A DNA stretch of 64,000 nucleotides from Epiperipatus broadwayi (GCA_028023455.1 JAQFVV010006270.1:4302834-4366833); one strand, 5' to 3'; counted from the stretch's first letter, positions 24,560 through 37,495 are shown. Notes: generated from the sequence alone by a model not told the origin. A program made the numbers and translations.

Positions 24560-25015
24560 GTTTATACACGTTAATGCTGAGGTAGTTGTACCGAGTAATG
24601 GAACTCACTTCCAGCTAATGATTAGCCTGCCTCGTGATCTCTGGTAAGACTCTTTCAGCTATGTATTTTGCTTGCCTCGAGTCGAGTATGGATGTAGCAG
24701 TTTCCAGTCCATAGGTGGACTTGCCTCACCATGAGGATGCTGCAATAATGAGGAGAGATTCTACCCTTGCTGATGGGAGAAGGTTTAATGGAGAGCACAT
24801 TCAGTCATTCAGGTTGACAGAAGTAATTGCTCTCTGCCTTGCCTCCAAAGGCTGACTATTTAATGGTAGATCCCCTACCTTGCTGGAAACATGCAGATTT
24901 GGTGCACGAACCCCAGTGAAGGATTTAATCCCTTTGGGTAGGAACAGGTGCTAGACAATCAGGTAAGGAATCTGGAATAGTCTACTTCTGAAGGCAAGGT
25001 CAGATATGACAGATA
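24560..25015. other. Unexplained GC-richer block
   Basis: About 450 bp with near-balanced composition, in sharp contrast to its AT-rich surroundings. It has stops in every frame I translated. Splice-donor-like GGTAAGACT (24636) and ATCAGGTAAGG (24958) occur on the plus strand. Could be a noncoding exon, a regulatory element or an unfamiliar repeat. Confidence 0.3.
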
Positions 25016-27600
25016 AGAAACAATTTTATAAATCAAAAATTTAGTTAAGTTTAATTAATGTTATATTATTTTAAAATAACATTCTAAATTTACTGGAACA
25101 GAATTATTAACAAAATCCAACTATTTTAGCTTTAACTAATACTAGAATATTTAATCAAGCTTGTCTTCCTCTGTGGAAAAAAAATAAATTAAAGCTGTTA
25201 TTAAAGCTGAAGTAGTTAGTATGTAAAAGTTTACTTATGAATTCGCATGTACATATGATACAAAATCAAGTACTGTAACTAGGTAACAGTCATGTGATCA
25301 AGCAAGAACATGTGATCATCATCTAAAACCATTTGCTATTGCCATTTTTACTTCTTATCCCAATTTATTCTAGTTTCCAAACTTTAGACCTACACGTAAA
25401 CTTTAATAAGCTTTGTATTTATTAAAATGTATATTAATTTCAAATCAATTCTGTTATTAAATCATTAATTATTATAAACAGTTCTTTAAAAATGACTGAA
25501 CAACTATTTATTGCAAAAAAGAATGTTGCAAATTCAAGACTAAAATAAATGAAGTTTGAACCCCTTGAGCCTGAAGCGCCCCTGCGAGCCCCTGAACAAA
25601 AATGTAGACTTTCAACTGAGTTTGCATGGAATAGGTAAGTAGTACACTTACGATTCTCAGATCATTCAATCTGCCATCTTGTTATGGTTAAAATGAGCTA
25701 TAACTTTTATTTTTACGATAAAATTTGGATTTTTTTATGAAAGTTTTTGTAAAATACGATTTTTAATTTTTTTTATTTTTCTTTTGTTTTTTAGATTTAA
25801 TGACCATAAATATGATTCACGGTCCATTGAACTTGTTTTACAGAGTAATAATTATGTTTAATTACATAAGGGTTTTTATAAGCCGTCTTAGTAGAAACAA
25901 TTTTTTTTGTAAAAAAAAAAAGTTAAAAGCTTAAAAATAAAAAAAAAAGATTATATCAAAAATGTATAAAGATTACTGTTGGATTTATTTTTAATAACAA
26001 TGACTTTTGATGCCTTCATAATTGGATTCAAATTTGAAACTGATGCTAACATTTAGACAGGATTCTGTGAGTACTTGTTTTATTATTATTATTTTTATTA
26101 TTAATTATTGTTTTCTATAATTAAATATAATTAAAAATAATATATATATATATATGATATAATACAGGTAAAATAATATAAAAATGTTTATTTTAATATT
26201 TTTCTGACCTAGTTCTAGAACTCTCTTTTTATAAAAACGAGAAACTTTTAGATAAAAAGCACATTTGAAAATTGAGAATCTTTTACCTCAATTTGTTTTA
26301 TGACCTACTTTTTATTACTTTTTATATATATAAATATAGATATAATATATATGATATAATACAGGTGAAATAATATAAAAACATTTTTTTTTAATTATTT
26401 TTCTTACCTAGTTTATAACTCTTTATTATATATATACACATACAAAACAATATATATATACAATAGAATTATATATATATGCAAAAAAGAATATATATAT
26501 ATATATATATGATAGAATTTGATATATACATATAGAAAACAATATATATATATATGATAGAATTTTAGACAATACATTTGAATAATATAAAAACATGCAC
26601 ATCCACACTCATCATATACCAAGTCATCCACTCTCATATTTCATCTCCCACACACATATATAATCAGTGCTCATAATAAATTTGTTTATTTTGATATATT
26701 GATTTTTCTTGTTCATTTTATCTTGGAGAAATTTTTGCTTGATATTTATTTTTTGAGTACATTTTATTTAGTTGAAAAGAATACACATTTTAGGTCACAC
26801 ACCATTCCATTTTTCACTAATATAATGTAATAAAAGTAATATATAATAATATTATACTATACTATACATTACTATATAATTTACTAAAGTCCTCAACATC
26901 TTGTAAATTATTTCTGTTATTTTTTCCCCCTCTAAAACTCAAACATATTTCTAACAGATACCTGCATACAAGGACAACCAAACATTTCTAGCATATACTC
27001 TGTTATAAAAGTAGAACATGTAAGGCAGCTAGCAAAAATGGAACTTACCAATCACACTGTTTTTGTAATTTTTGCATAGAAAAATTATCTCAGGTAAGAC
27101 ATGTTATATATTATTTTTTTCAGCATTTTGAGACGCATGTGATGAAGCTGTCTATGAAATTGTAATTTTAAGTAGTACCTTTCAAAATTGAGAATTTGTG
27201 AACCAATGTAAAAATAAATATGTTTAAAAATGTAAAAAATCTCATTTTGTAATTATTTTTTTTTGGTAATGACTATTTTATCAGCTTTATTACATTCTTT
27301 CTTATTTGCACTTTCTAAAAATGTATATATATATATATATATTTATTGTAATAAATTAGAAATTTCATTTAAAATTATATGTCCTGTAATTTTTTTTTGA
27401 CATTCAAAATGGCCAGAGGTCTCTAGGAGTGTAAAATTCTATTACTAATTAAATTTTAAATAGAAGTGTAGAAAATAAATACAGAATAAAAGTAAAAAAA
27501 CTAAAAAAAATAGTAACTATACAAATTATTATAATTTCACACAAAAACTTTCGCAATGCTTTAAATCCAAGGCTATATAATGATATTTAATTCTTGTAAA
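25016..27600. repeat. AT-rich DNA with TA microsatellites and an 85-bp direct repeat
   Basis: GATATAATACAGGT and the sequence around it occurs at about 26156-26240 and again at 26352-26430, making a diverged direct repeat. TA-type simple repeats fill 26430-26560 and 27322-27345; the Tyr-Ile frames there are artefacts. Nothing else recognised. Confidence 0.45.
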
Positions 27601-28218
27601 CTCATTATAATCGAGTATTAGGAAACAGTAACAATTTAACCACTAAACATCACATGATTACCAGCTCTTATGCTTGCTCATAACTGTTATTAAAACAGGC
27701 AAAACTCTCCATATAGTAGTGCCATTCAGTGCAAGCCAGAATAATCAATGGACAAAATCTCTATACGTATTGCCACTCAGTGCAAGCCAGAGTAATCAAT
27801 GGATGCCAGAAGGCTTGTGCATAAAATCCCCATCTAGTGCCTACTCATCCAATATCCCCAGACTAGTTTCTGGCTTGCACTGAGTGGCAATATGTATAGA
27901 GAGTTTTTCCCATTTTAATAACAGTTAAGAGCAAGCAAAAGAAATAGTGATCATGTGATGTTTATTGGCTTAAAGCCATTCCTACCTAATAGGATAGTGG
28001 TGGCTATGGTTATTAAGGAACCAAAGACACCAAAATGCATAGGTACTGAACTGAGTTCAGACCTATATGACTATATAAGCTGATGAGCTTGGATTGAAAA
28101 TATTATAGTGTTTTCAATTTAAGTCTCATAGTTTTGTAGTTAAGTAAAGATAAAAGGTGGCTGCTGGAGGGTTGCATTAGAGCATAAGATCTAGGTGCAG
28201 TGCTCTCAGATACAAGGC

Positions 28219-28260
28219 TCCTCATTGACGAAGGCCACAAACCAGAAACTAGTCTGGGGA
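28219..28260 (+). ncRNA. Hammerhead motif (family 1), core mutated
   Basis: Helix I UCCUCA/UGGGGA intact, core UUGACGA (first core C changed to U), helix II GGC/ACC with one mismatch, GAAA, GUC. Likely inactive. Confidence 0.5.
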
Positions 28261-28456
28261 TATTGGATGAGCAGGCACTAGATAGGGATTTTATGCACAA
28301 GCCTGGCATCCATTGATTACTCTGGCTTGCACTGAGTGGCAATACGTATAGAGAGTTTTAATAACAGTTAATACCAAGCATAAGAAATGACGATCATATG
28401 ATGTTTATTGGCTTAAAAATCAATGGATCTAGGTGCAGTGCTTTCAGATCCAAGGC

Positions 28457-28498
28457 TTCTCACTGACGAAAGCCACAAGCTAGAAACTAGTCTGGGGA
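28457..28498 (+). ncRNA. Type I hammerhead ribozyme motif (family 1)
   Basis: Helix I UUCUCA/UGGGGA (with G.U pairs), CUGACGA (the variable seventh core position is C), helix II AGC/GCU around CACAA, GAAA, helix III AC/GU, GUC. It lies 238 nt from the preceding copy. Confidence 0.7.
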
Positions 28499-28616
28499 TA
28501 TTGGATGAGTAGGCACTAGATAGGGATTTTATGCACAAGCCTTCTGGGATCCATTGATTATTCTGGCTTGCACTGAGTGGTACTATTATATGGAGAGTTT
28601 TGCCTTTTTAAACAGT

Positions 28617-28998
28617 AGCAATTGAAGTTCAAAAGTTTTATAATGTGCAAAGCATGCTTTTGGTAGATTACTGCCAGAATCGTAGTGCTGTTTAAAGTTT
28701 AACAGTTAGAACTATGCCTAAATATGTGGGGATAGTTTGATATGTAAAGAGGCTTAATATATAGATGTGGCATATCAAACTATATCCATATATATAGGCA
28801 TAATTCTAACTCCTAAACTTTAAACAGCAGTATGATTACGGCAGTAATCTGCTGAAAGCATGCTTAATGCATTATAAAACTTTTAAACTTCATGCCCATA
28901 TATATACATATAGGCATAGTATTAACTGCTAAACTTTATACAGCACTATGATTCCAGCAATAATCTGCCAAATAGTGCATAAACTTCAATCACTGCCT
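28617..28998. repeat. Inverted-repeat element with a third partial copy
   Basis: Left arm about 28622-28745 and right arm about 28765-28895 are reverse complements (AGTTTTATAATG / CATTATAAAACT; GTTTAAAGTTTAACAGTTAG and its complement). A further right-arm copy follows at 28895-28998. It interrupts family-1 sequence directly after GAGAGTTTTGCC. Confidence 0.75.
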
Positions 28999-29019
28999 TT
29001 TGATAATACTCGATTATAA

Positions 29020-30761
29020 CAGTGTATAAGAATTACATTATTTGATAAAAAAAAAGAAGAAAACATTTAACAAGCTTAATAAATATAATGGTATCTAATG
29101 TTTCTATAAATATACAATGATCGAGCAAAGAATAAAAGCTTTGTTTGGATTATGTGATATTTGAAAAATCTCAAATATGTCAGAATGTGTCTATAATATA
29201 TGAATCAGTTTATTATAATAAAAAAAAGGAATAAAAAATGAAATTAATATAGTAAATAGAATGAATGACTTTACCAAAAAAAAAAAAAAGCATTAGAAAA
29301 TAACTGGCATTATAAATCAAAATAGATAATATTTAGAACTGAACAAGGAATGAAACATATTTAAAACACTTTGTGATAGTTATAAAATAAGTGTGGATCT
29401 AAAAGAACAGTACAAATGAAAATTATAAACTGACCAATGTATTCCAAATTTTATAATCTATAAGTAGTATTAGATTTTATTTTTTTCATTTTATAAACAA
29501 TGACCAAGAAATAATAGATGGATAAACTTTCTTGCATGATGACCATAATAAAAAAGTTCATAAGAAGTTTGAGTACAATAAGTAACAGAATTGGGTGTGA
29601 TCTGTGGACTTTAAACCCTAGACTCTACTATTCTAGTCCTAAAATGGAAAAATGATGAAAAAACAGCTAAAAACTCATTAAAATAAAACTGTACAAAAAA
29701 TATTTGTTTATTTTTACTAATGGTTAAAAAACCTTTTCATTAGTTATCTACAGGTAAGATGATTTGAAATTAAAATTTTATATATCAATCCCAAAAAGGA
29801 ATATTAAAAAAAAAAGCTCACTTTGTTTAACTGAAATTCGCATGCTGTCTAAAACCAACTTTGGTGCTTGAACACCACTTTTGAATAAAGTTCTATTTAT
29901 TTTTGTTTATTCTATAAGCATTAATTAATATAATAGCATGGCCATCTGCTCAGATCATATCAAGCATCAAAGTGACAGATAGACACTGACAGCTTTTTAA
30001 ATTTCCTATCTCTTTTTGGGAACTGTTCCAAACCCCTTTTCCTCTCTAGTCAGCCATTGTAAATGTTGACTGTTCAGGGTAGCAGTTTTTAAAAAAAATT
30101 TAGAAGAAAAAAAATTGCAGTGTGATAGGATTGTAGAAAAATTTAGCCTGGACAATTATAATTTTAATTTCCACTTTTACGCCATTTCCAAGAATATCAA
30201 CTGTTTTGAGGTTATAAATAATCTTCCATTGAGAGAGAAAATAAAGTTTTGGATAATCAGAATCAATCAAATATTTAATAGAGTATAGTAAAAACTAAAA
30301 ACTATTCAGTGTTATAAAATATATGGAAACTGTCGGATTTGTAAAGAGCATTTAGTAACGCTGTTATGAATCTCAGTTAACAGTCAAAGATAACTAATAT
30401 ATAATTATATGCTATAATATATTCTAATTAAAATAGCAAAATCAAACTAAGATTAGCAGCAGTCTGACTTGAAGCACTAAAGATGTAAATTATTATTATT
30501 TCTTAATCGCGAGTGATAAGAATCATTAAGAGCTTCGGATTTTTACAAAGCAAATCAGAATTCAGTATTGATGCAAATAAATTATTGTGATCCTATTTAT
30601 AATGATACTTCTGTCCTACAAATAAATATTTCAAGAAGTAATACTACTTGGATTCTCTATTTATCATTTACTGCAAGCAATTATTGAATACTGACTTGGT
30701 ATTAGAAGTCTATATAGATTCTACTCAGATTACCAAAGTATATATAAAGCTTAAGTGTGTT
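29020..30761. other. AT-rich DNA; ratchet-like site near 29754
   Basis: TTATCTACAGGTAAGATG at about 29743 is a juxtaposed acceptor and donor on the plus strand. No gene or repeat recognised. Confidence 0.3.
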
Positions 30762-31511
30762 AAATAGGCAAAACTCTCTCCATACAGTAGTGCTATTCTA
30801 AGCAAGACAGAATAATCAGTGGATGCCAGAAGGCTTGTGCATAAAATCCCCATTTAGTGCCTACTCATCCAATATCCCCAAACTAGTTTCTGGCTTATGT
30901 GAGTAGCCTTCGACCTGAGAGCACTGCACCTAGATCTTAGGATCTAATGCAACCCTCCAGCAGCCATTTTTTATCTCTACATAACTACAAAACTATGAGA
31001 ATAAAATTGAAAACACCCAGATATTTTCAATCTAAGCTCAGTAGCTTACATATTCATATGGGTCTGAACTCAGTTCAGCCCCCATACATTTTGGTGACTT
31101 TGGCTCTTTTACAACCATAAACACCACCTTTCTATAAGGAAGGATTGGTATTAAACCTTAAAACATCACATGATCACTATCTTCCATGCTTGCTCATAAC
31201 TGTTGTTAAAATAGGCAGAACTCTCTCCATACAGTAGTGCCACTCTAAGAAAGACAGAGTAATCAATAGATGCCAGAAAGCTTGTGCATAAAATCCTCAT
31301 CTAGTGCCTACCCATCCAATATCCCCAAACTAGTTTTTTGCTTATGGCCTTCATCAGTGAGGAGCCTTGGATCTAAGAGCACTGGCCCTAGATCTTATGA
31401 TCTAATGCAACCCTCTGTCTTGCTTAGAATGGCACTACTGTATGGAGAGAATTTTGCCTATTTTAACAACAGTTATGAGTAAGCATGGAAGATAGTGATC
31501 ATGTGATGTTT
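30762..31511. mobile_element. Family-1 hammerhead element, 750 bp, degraded ribozymes
   Basis: Flanked by a 16-bp duplication AAAGCTTAAGTGTGTT (30746-30761) and AAAGTTTAAGTGTGTT (31512-31527), one mismatch. It holds two minus-oriented units plus a short plus-oriented end. The ribozyme near 30870-30912 has lost its core. That at 31322-31363 keeps CUGAUGA and helix I but has GAAA changed to AAAA and triplet GUU. Confidence 0.82.
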
Positions 31512-31527
31512 AAAGTTTAAGTGTGTT

Positions 31528-32890
31528 TATGAATCACATAACTTTTAAAATATTAATAAATAACTGCAATTAATAATTACTTAATGTTTTAAATCAAGAA
31601 TTATGTGAGTTATTTAATGCTTTAAATTCAAAGTTATCTGATTCATATATTTAGTTATTAAATGTATTGTTTGCTGTTTATATATATGATCTTTTGTTCA
31701 ACATTTAGTGTGCTTTTAATTCATAGCCTGGTGGGGTGAGTTACTCCCTTTGTTTACATATACATTGGGCTATGTTCAATTTAAAGTTTACACATTTAAT
31801 TATTATAATCAAGTTATTAAAAGAGAGATTCTGTCTCCAGTTTTAAGTAATTGATTACGAGTCTAATCACGTTTTAAAGCCATATTCCATTTGAATAATA
31901 AATTAATTTCATTATGAATTACCAACATTGTTGACAAAAGTATGCTTATAACATCAGAGAATCCAAAATTAGGTGGATTTATTTTATTCTTGATCCTTTG
32001 TTCAGCACTTAGAGTGCTTTTAATTCATAGCCTGAAGGAAAATGATTTACTATTTTTGTTTACATAAATATTCGTATATACAAATATCAAATATAATTTA
32101 AATAAATACTTTCATGTCTAATGTTTGTGATGATGGTATTTAGATGTGATGATGTGTTGGATTATGTCCATCATCTATCATTGATTGTAGAATGTTTAAA
32201 AAATTTTAAACTTAAAATTTTTTCCAAATATAAATAACACAAGTTAATAGACAGCCAAGGTTATTAGAATAAAACCATGTAAAACATTGTATAATCTACT
32301 AACCTGTATTGTCTACTAATTTCTCATGTATGCTATTAGTAACAGTTGTTTGTATTTGGAAAATTAAAATAAAGTTTAAAATTTTCTAGACATTCAGCAT
32401 TTAATGATAGACAATGGAAGTCATCTCACATATTAAAATATCGCATATATTTTATATTTCTATATTGTTCAATAATAAAGTGAAAGGCTGAAACTTTCTC
32501 AATGTGCATTTTAGAATGCTTATATAACAGCCAATCAGATGTAATGAGGACTGTATAGGTAGTTCTCAAGTCACACCACAAGACAGAGATTTTATAAGAA
32601 AAAGGTGGTTCCACCTTCTTCTTTACTTAAATTTTTATATATCTAAGCCAGTCTGAAGCATTTTGACTTAAGAGCATGAAGCTTTTAAACATCTTCAATA
32701 ATGAAATTTATATCCACCTATATCTCAGATAAGAACTGAATCAGCATACATTTGATCCTTGATGGCAATTTATTTATTGCTTAAAAATTGTTGGAGTGCT
32801 TTTAAAAAAAGTAAGATGCAGTTGGTGACAATAATGATATTGTAAATACATATATAGAAGACATAATGAGCAGTTTTGAAGATATGATTA
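31528..32890. other. AT-rich DNA without recognised features
   Basis: Two related segments (about 31690-31760 and 31990-32060) share TTTTGTTCAAC-like, GTGCTTTTAATTCATAGCCT and TTTGTTTACATA segments and are a diverged direct repeat. No gene. Confidence 0.35.
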
Positions 32891-32917
32891 TGTGTTTCAA
32901 AGAAAGGAATCAACAAA

Positions 32918-32972
32918 TAGAGCTGATGGATTAGTAGAGATGATGGATTAGTAGAGATGATGGATTATTACT
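32918..32972. repeat. Short tandem repeat, unit 19 bp
   Basis: GAGATGATGGATTAGTA repeats about three times. Confidence 0.8.
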
Positions 32973-33479
32973 AAGATTTGATTATTGAAATAATTCTAAA
33001 TATGGGTTGTGGAATTATTTTGAGGCTAAAATGTATGGCATGTATTTATTAGAAATAGGTATTTGTTTAAAAGGGATGGGTTATATTTGATAAAAAAGGA
33101 GATAAACATTAAATTTATAATGGCCTTTATTATTCATTAAATTAAAGTAGAAGTTGGGATACATGCAGATAAGAACAAAAATGTACTATTGGAGATAAAA
33201 GTGAAAATAAAAAATAAGTTTATAACTAAGGATATAAAAAAGATAAAAATGATGAATGAAAATAGAATGATGGATGATATAAAAATGGAAAATAATTTTT
33301 ACAAATGATACCTGAGAACAATTATAAAAAGAAGAATATTTAAAAGACGAGCTAAGGTTATTAAAATAAAACTTGGCATTATGAAAATACAAGCCATTGG
33401 AGAAATGAATATGTAGAGAGAATTGAAAGTTTTTATAGGGGATAGTCTTTTTAATATTGATAAAGCCACTATTGAACAT

Positions 33480-34720
33480 GAAGAAGAATTATATCATTAG
33501 AAATACAGATAAAAGTAAATTATTGTAATGAAGATAACCAAAAAATGAAGTATAGGAATTATGAAGAATATTTCAGAAAGAAAAAAAAAATTATAAAGAC
33601 TATATGTGGGTTGAGTTGAAATTGGCTTTAGAAAAATGGATGTGTGCATAGTTTATTTACCTAGCGGGAAAGATAGAATGAAAATATTTATGAATGTTTT
33701 CATATAAATATAGATATATTTAGAAAGAATAATAGTAAAATACTGACTGAAGTGATAAATTGACATTATTAAAAATGATATATGAGAAAGCTGAATTGAA
33801 AATTAGAAATTTGAGTAAAGTATATTAAGGAATATATACAGTATATATATATTGAAGTAACAACCATAATTTTTATATTTATACAATTAGAAATATCCTA
33901 AAGGTTAAATATTAAAATTTATAAAAAGATTGATAGGAATAAATAGTAAATATGTGGTGAGACTAAATTCAATAAGTTTAATAACGTTTTGAAAATAATT
34001 ATGAAAAATGATGAATTTAAAAATTATGAAGAATGAATGAATAATGTTAGTAAAGTTGCAAACGAGTGTTTAGATCTAATAAGAAAAATATTTTAGAAAG
34101 TGTAAAAGAAAGAAAAATGGTATACAAGAAGTATAAAGAGGCTATTAAAAAACAAATGGGAGAAAGAAAACAAAGATTAAAAGAGATAGTTACTTAAAAG
34201 TAAAATAAATAGAATAGAATTAAGATGTGGAAATGGGTTGTACGTAATAAGAAGTTAACAAAAGAAATTAATAATATGAAAAAAGGTAGTTATGAAATTT
34301 TTTTGAGATATATGAAGACAAATAAAAAAGAAGGAATGATTAAATTACTAAATGCTGGCAGCAAAAAATGAGCATAGGGAAGAGTTTTAAAAAATACTCA
34401 TTGAATTTGTGAGAAAAGTTTTGAATGAAGTAGAATTAGCCAATGTATATGATTTATTAGAGAACTTAATTTTTGAGAAGATAAATAGAATGATGAATAT
34501 GAAATTGAATAGAGCAATAGATAAATTTAAAAACGATGTCTAAATGTGGTGGCACAATTGAAAGAATTATAAGTGTGGGAAGGTATGCAAAGATTGATTT
34601 TAAAAAGTTTTAATAAAATTATAAATGATGTATAAGAGTCCACATAAATATGAAAAAATATTTCATAAAGAAAATAAAAATATTTTAGATGATTAATTGG
34701 CTATAAATTAGTAGCAATAG
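33480..34720 (+). pseudogene. Decayed LINE endonuclease and linker
   Basis: Plus-strand translation near 33605-33700 gives WVELKLALEKWM and FIYLAGKDRMKIFM, the counterpart of WFEIRLGRQEWMVAIVYIA in the endonuclease at 15.9 kb. A lysine-rich linker with repeated KEK and KNKWEKE patterns follows to about 34700. The GDFN and SDH motifs are not recognisable. Many stops and frameshifts; an old relative of the 15-kb LINE. Confidence 0.5.
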
Positions 34721-34739
34721 CTTCTATAATATATATATA

Positions 34740-35975
34740 TTAGTAAAATATCAATCATATGTCACATGACCTATATAGCTTGTATTACCAATATGTAATA
34801 TACACCTGGGTCTCTTTTTACGCGGACTTATTTAACACGACTTTGAAGTTACGCGATTCGTGATTCACCAGAAGTGTGTTAAATAAGTCCGTGTAAAAAG
34901 AGACCCACGTGTATGAACTCCGATAATGCGCTATTACTTTAAATAATAAATTTCACGCACTTATGTTATATTGAAAGTAATAGCACATTATTGGAATTCG
35001 ACTTTCATCTTAGTAATTTCAATATTTTCAGTGCTTTATAATAGTAAGATTTTATGCAATAATGAAATTAAAATCATGATTTCCACATTTTATGTATACA
35101 CACATTAAATTTTACAAGATTATAATGTAAATTTGTTCAAATATTGTACGTGTATTTTAAGTCACATTCTGTTTTTGCTTTTTAAAAAAGAACGTAATCA
35201 ATTATTAATCATTTAGTGTCCACAAGTTTATTTTTAAAAGGTCAGTAATAGCAGTGGGCACAATTAAATTTGACAATTAAAAATTAAAATTTGATTTTTA
35301 ATTGTAATTAACAATTTAAAAATTAATTACTGCGACTTGAAATTAATGTGAAATTTGATTTTTAAACCGAATTGAAAATTAAAGACAGAAATAAGAATTT
35401 AATTTTTAGTTGTTAGTTTCATAAACAATTAATAAAATCATCATCTCAAAGATTAATTACTAATTACGTTGTCACCAGAAAACCACTGTTACAACATGAA
35501 TGTGAAGTTGGCGCTAGTTGTTTGCAAACGAACATGTTTTTCGGCAAATAGCTATAATAATTAAAACGTGTATAAAAATGTAAATTACTGTACTGTAAAT
35601 TATGCATAAAAATATATTATTTTGAATAAAATTAAATATTATAGTTAAAAAAAGTTTGTCTTATATCAATTTTTTTTAAATTTGAAATTTTTTATTAATC
35701 ATAATTTATTTCCTTATATTTTTTTTGCACGAATTTTAAAGTAATTTTACATTGATGCTTTGCTTTTATGCGAATTTTGAAAAATCACAAACCACATCCC
35801 CCCTTTTTCAATGTAAGTTACGTCTATTTTTGCGCGATTTCGTTTGTGTGTGTTTTCTGAGGAACCTATGTATCGCGTAAAACGAGACCCAGGTGTATAT
35901 AGAGCCTGCAATATATTACATATTGGTAATACAAGCTATATAGGTCATGCGACATATGACTGATATTTTACTAAT
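34740..35975. mobile_element. Nested inverted-repeat elements
   Basis: Outer element: arms at about 34740-34800 and 35908-35972, near-perfect reverse complements (ATATAGCTTGTATTACCAA and complement). Inner element: terminal ACACCTGGGTCTC at 34801 and GAGACCCAGGTGT at 35884-35896, pogo/Tigger-like in style, with TA at the junctions. The left end is itself a hairpin (34800-34916, arms ACTTATTTAACAC / GTGTTAAATAAGT), and 34916-35000 is another hairpin (CCGATAATGCGCTATTAC / GTAATAGCACATTATTGG). No transposase coding remains. Confidence 0.7.
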
Positions 35976-35989
35976 TTTATAATTTTGTT

Positions 35990-36340
35990 ATTAGGGCTTT
36001 GGCTATATTAAATTGCTAAGCCTACTAATATATGGGATCACGGAATTTAGTTCAGGCTCATATAGTTTCTTTGGTTAAAGAGCTGAGTTTGAAGACATGT
36101 AGGTGTCTGAAGATTTGGATCTTTTTCTTAATATTTAAGAATTAGATAAATTCTTGGCTTGAGTTAATATTTTGAATCTAATGTCCTAGCTCCTCACTGA
36201 TGAGAGCCATAGCTCGAAAATGGTCTGGGAATGGGGACCATCATAGATAAATGCTTCAGGTATTTTCTCTTGTAGCATTTATCATAAAAAATAAATTAAA
36301 TGAGCTTGTTTAAAGCTATTAGCAGGCTCTGTATATATTA
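35990..36340 (+). repeat. Family-2 hammerhead repeat
   Basis: Homologous to 56935-57240 over about 300 bp: both have ATTGCTAAGNCTACTAATATATG-type starts, GGGTTTGAAGACAT or a variant, and a hammerhead-like segment at the same relative place. A small hairpin GATAAATGCT/AGCATTTATC follows at 36247-36285. Confidence 0.65.
36191..36231 (+). ncRNA. Type I hammerhead ribozyme motif (family 2)
   Basis: Helix I UCCUCA/UGGGAA (one mismatch), CUGAUGA at 36197-36203, helix II GAGC/GCUC with loop CAUA (fully canonical, including the G-C closing pair), GAAA, then AUGGUC with a minimal helix III, GUC. The helix II sequence differs entirely from family 1, so it is not a simple copy of it. Confidence 0.65.
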
Positions 36341-36345
36341 TATAT

Positions 36346-37292
36346 TGTAACGATATATGATACATAAATATGCCGTTACATTAAATTGAAATAAAAACTT
36401 TTAAGTTCGCAAATAAAAATAAATGTATTAAAAAAAAACTAAATGCTAAAATTAAAATGTTTGTTAAACGTATATATTTGCACAGATGCAAAACTTTAAA
36501 AATATTTTTTTTACAAAAACAAATAGATAAGTATTTGAACGTACTTTTTTATAAAAAAAGTACAAGATTTAAAGATAAAACATTTTTGTAGATGGAAATG
36601 ATTGTTTATTAATTATCCAAAAGCTGTGTAATTAAAAAGTCAGATGAAAAATAGATAAGAGAATAAAGAGATTTTAGCTTGACCAATGGAAGCAAATAAA
36701 GGCCCGGACCATAACGAAAAAATGGAACATTGACGTTTTTGTTCATGGAATCCATAGGAGGACTATAAAAAGAAAAATATTGAGTTCCAAGGAGTTCCAA
36801 CTTGATTTTGTGAGAAGAACGATAAGACGCACTTGTCGTTCTCTCTCACTTATTTTAAAAATGAAAAGACTGTGATACCAGAATAGATCCAGCTAATGCT
36901 ATCTCCAAAATATCAGACCAGTCTTCCAGAAAAGTCTTCATGAGAATTGCCAACAGGAACCTGGACTCTTCTACTGTAAGCTATATGAATTAAACAATTT
37001 AAAAAAAAAAAAAAAAAAAAGAACAATTAAGAACTTTCATCAGGGTTTGACAAATTTAATAAACAAGCCAACTTAAATGTTAAAATGGACTCTTATCTGA
37101 TTTTTGTAAGTTTCAAATCAATTAATTAATGTTTAATTTTATATGTTTTGCATTTGATAAAAATCATTTCCATTTATTATTTTATTTGTATTAATATTTA
37201 TTGTTTAAATTTTAAATGAGGAAATTTAAGTTGGGTATAGACGTTGCATAGATTCGTTAGCGGTTAATTATGATATATAAATATGCCATTAC
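36346..37292 (+). repeat. LTR-like repeat, copy 1
   Basis: Starts TGTAACGATATATG with a terminal hairpin to CCGTTACA at 36380, and ends in GATATATAAATATGCCATTACA-like sequence at 37292. Over about 900 bp it matches 38202-39130 in the same orientation. Promoter-like elements on the plus strand: GACCAATGGAAGC (CCAAT) at about 36682, TGACGTTTT at about 36732, TATAAAAAG at about 36766. Could be a retrotransposon LTR or the pseudo-LTR of a Penelope-like element. Confidence 0.65.
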
Positions 37293-37495
37293 AATATATA
37301 TATATGTAATATTGCAAATCGATATCTGTATTTCTTCAAAATAATATACGTAAATTTATAAATAAATATTAGAAAATACAGTACTTAAAAGTTTATAAAA
37401 AATATATATATAACTGTCACTTAGAATCACTTTCAACTATCCTTGTAGTTTTTGTTAACTAATACTTTTAAAAGATCAACTTTCCCATAATTCCA

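Larger units (their letters stand above)
27605..29019. mobile_element. Family-1 hammerhead cluster bounded by a 16-bp inverted repeat
   Basis: TTATAATCGAGTATTA at 27605-27620 is the exact reverse complement of 29004-29019. Between them are several rearranged family-1 units: a minus-oriented start at 27638, a truncated minus hammerhead near 27855, plus-strand hammerheads at 28219-28260 and 28457-28498, and a separate inverted repeat at 28617-28998. The inverted boundary suggests an inversion or a composite of two insertions. Confidence 0.7.

Noticed and set aside
26413-26637. Tyr-Ile-rich minus-strand frames
   Set aside because: Produced by TA microsatellites; the same kind of artefact occurs at 2770-2997.
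27674-28342. Short frames with a recurrent QSNQWMPEGLCIKS-type peptide (also at 23.4 and 31.3 kb)
   Set aside because: The shared peptide is a translation of the family-1 hammerhead repeat arm. It recurs because the repeat does; frames are short, broken and found on either strand.
37005-37050. Minus-strand CTGATGA near a poly-A stretch in LTR-like copy 1
   Set aside because: No paired helix II; the corresponding place in copy 2 is changed to TTGATGA.
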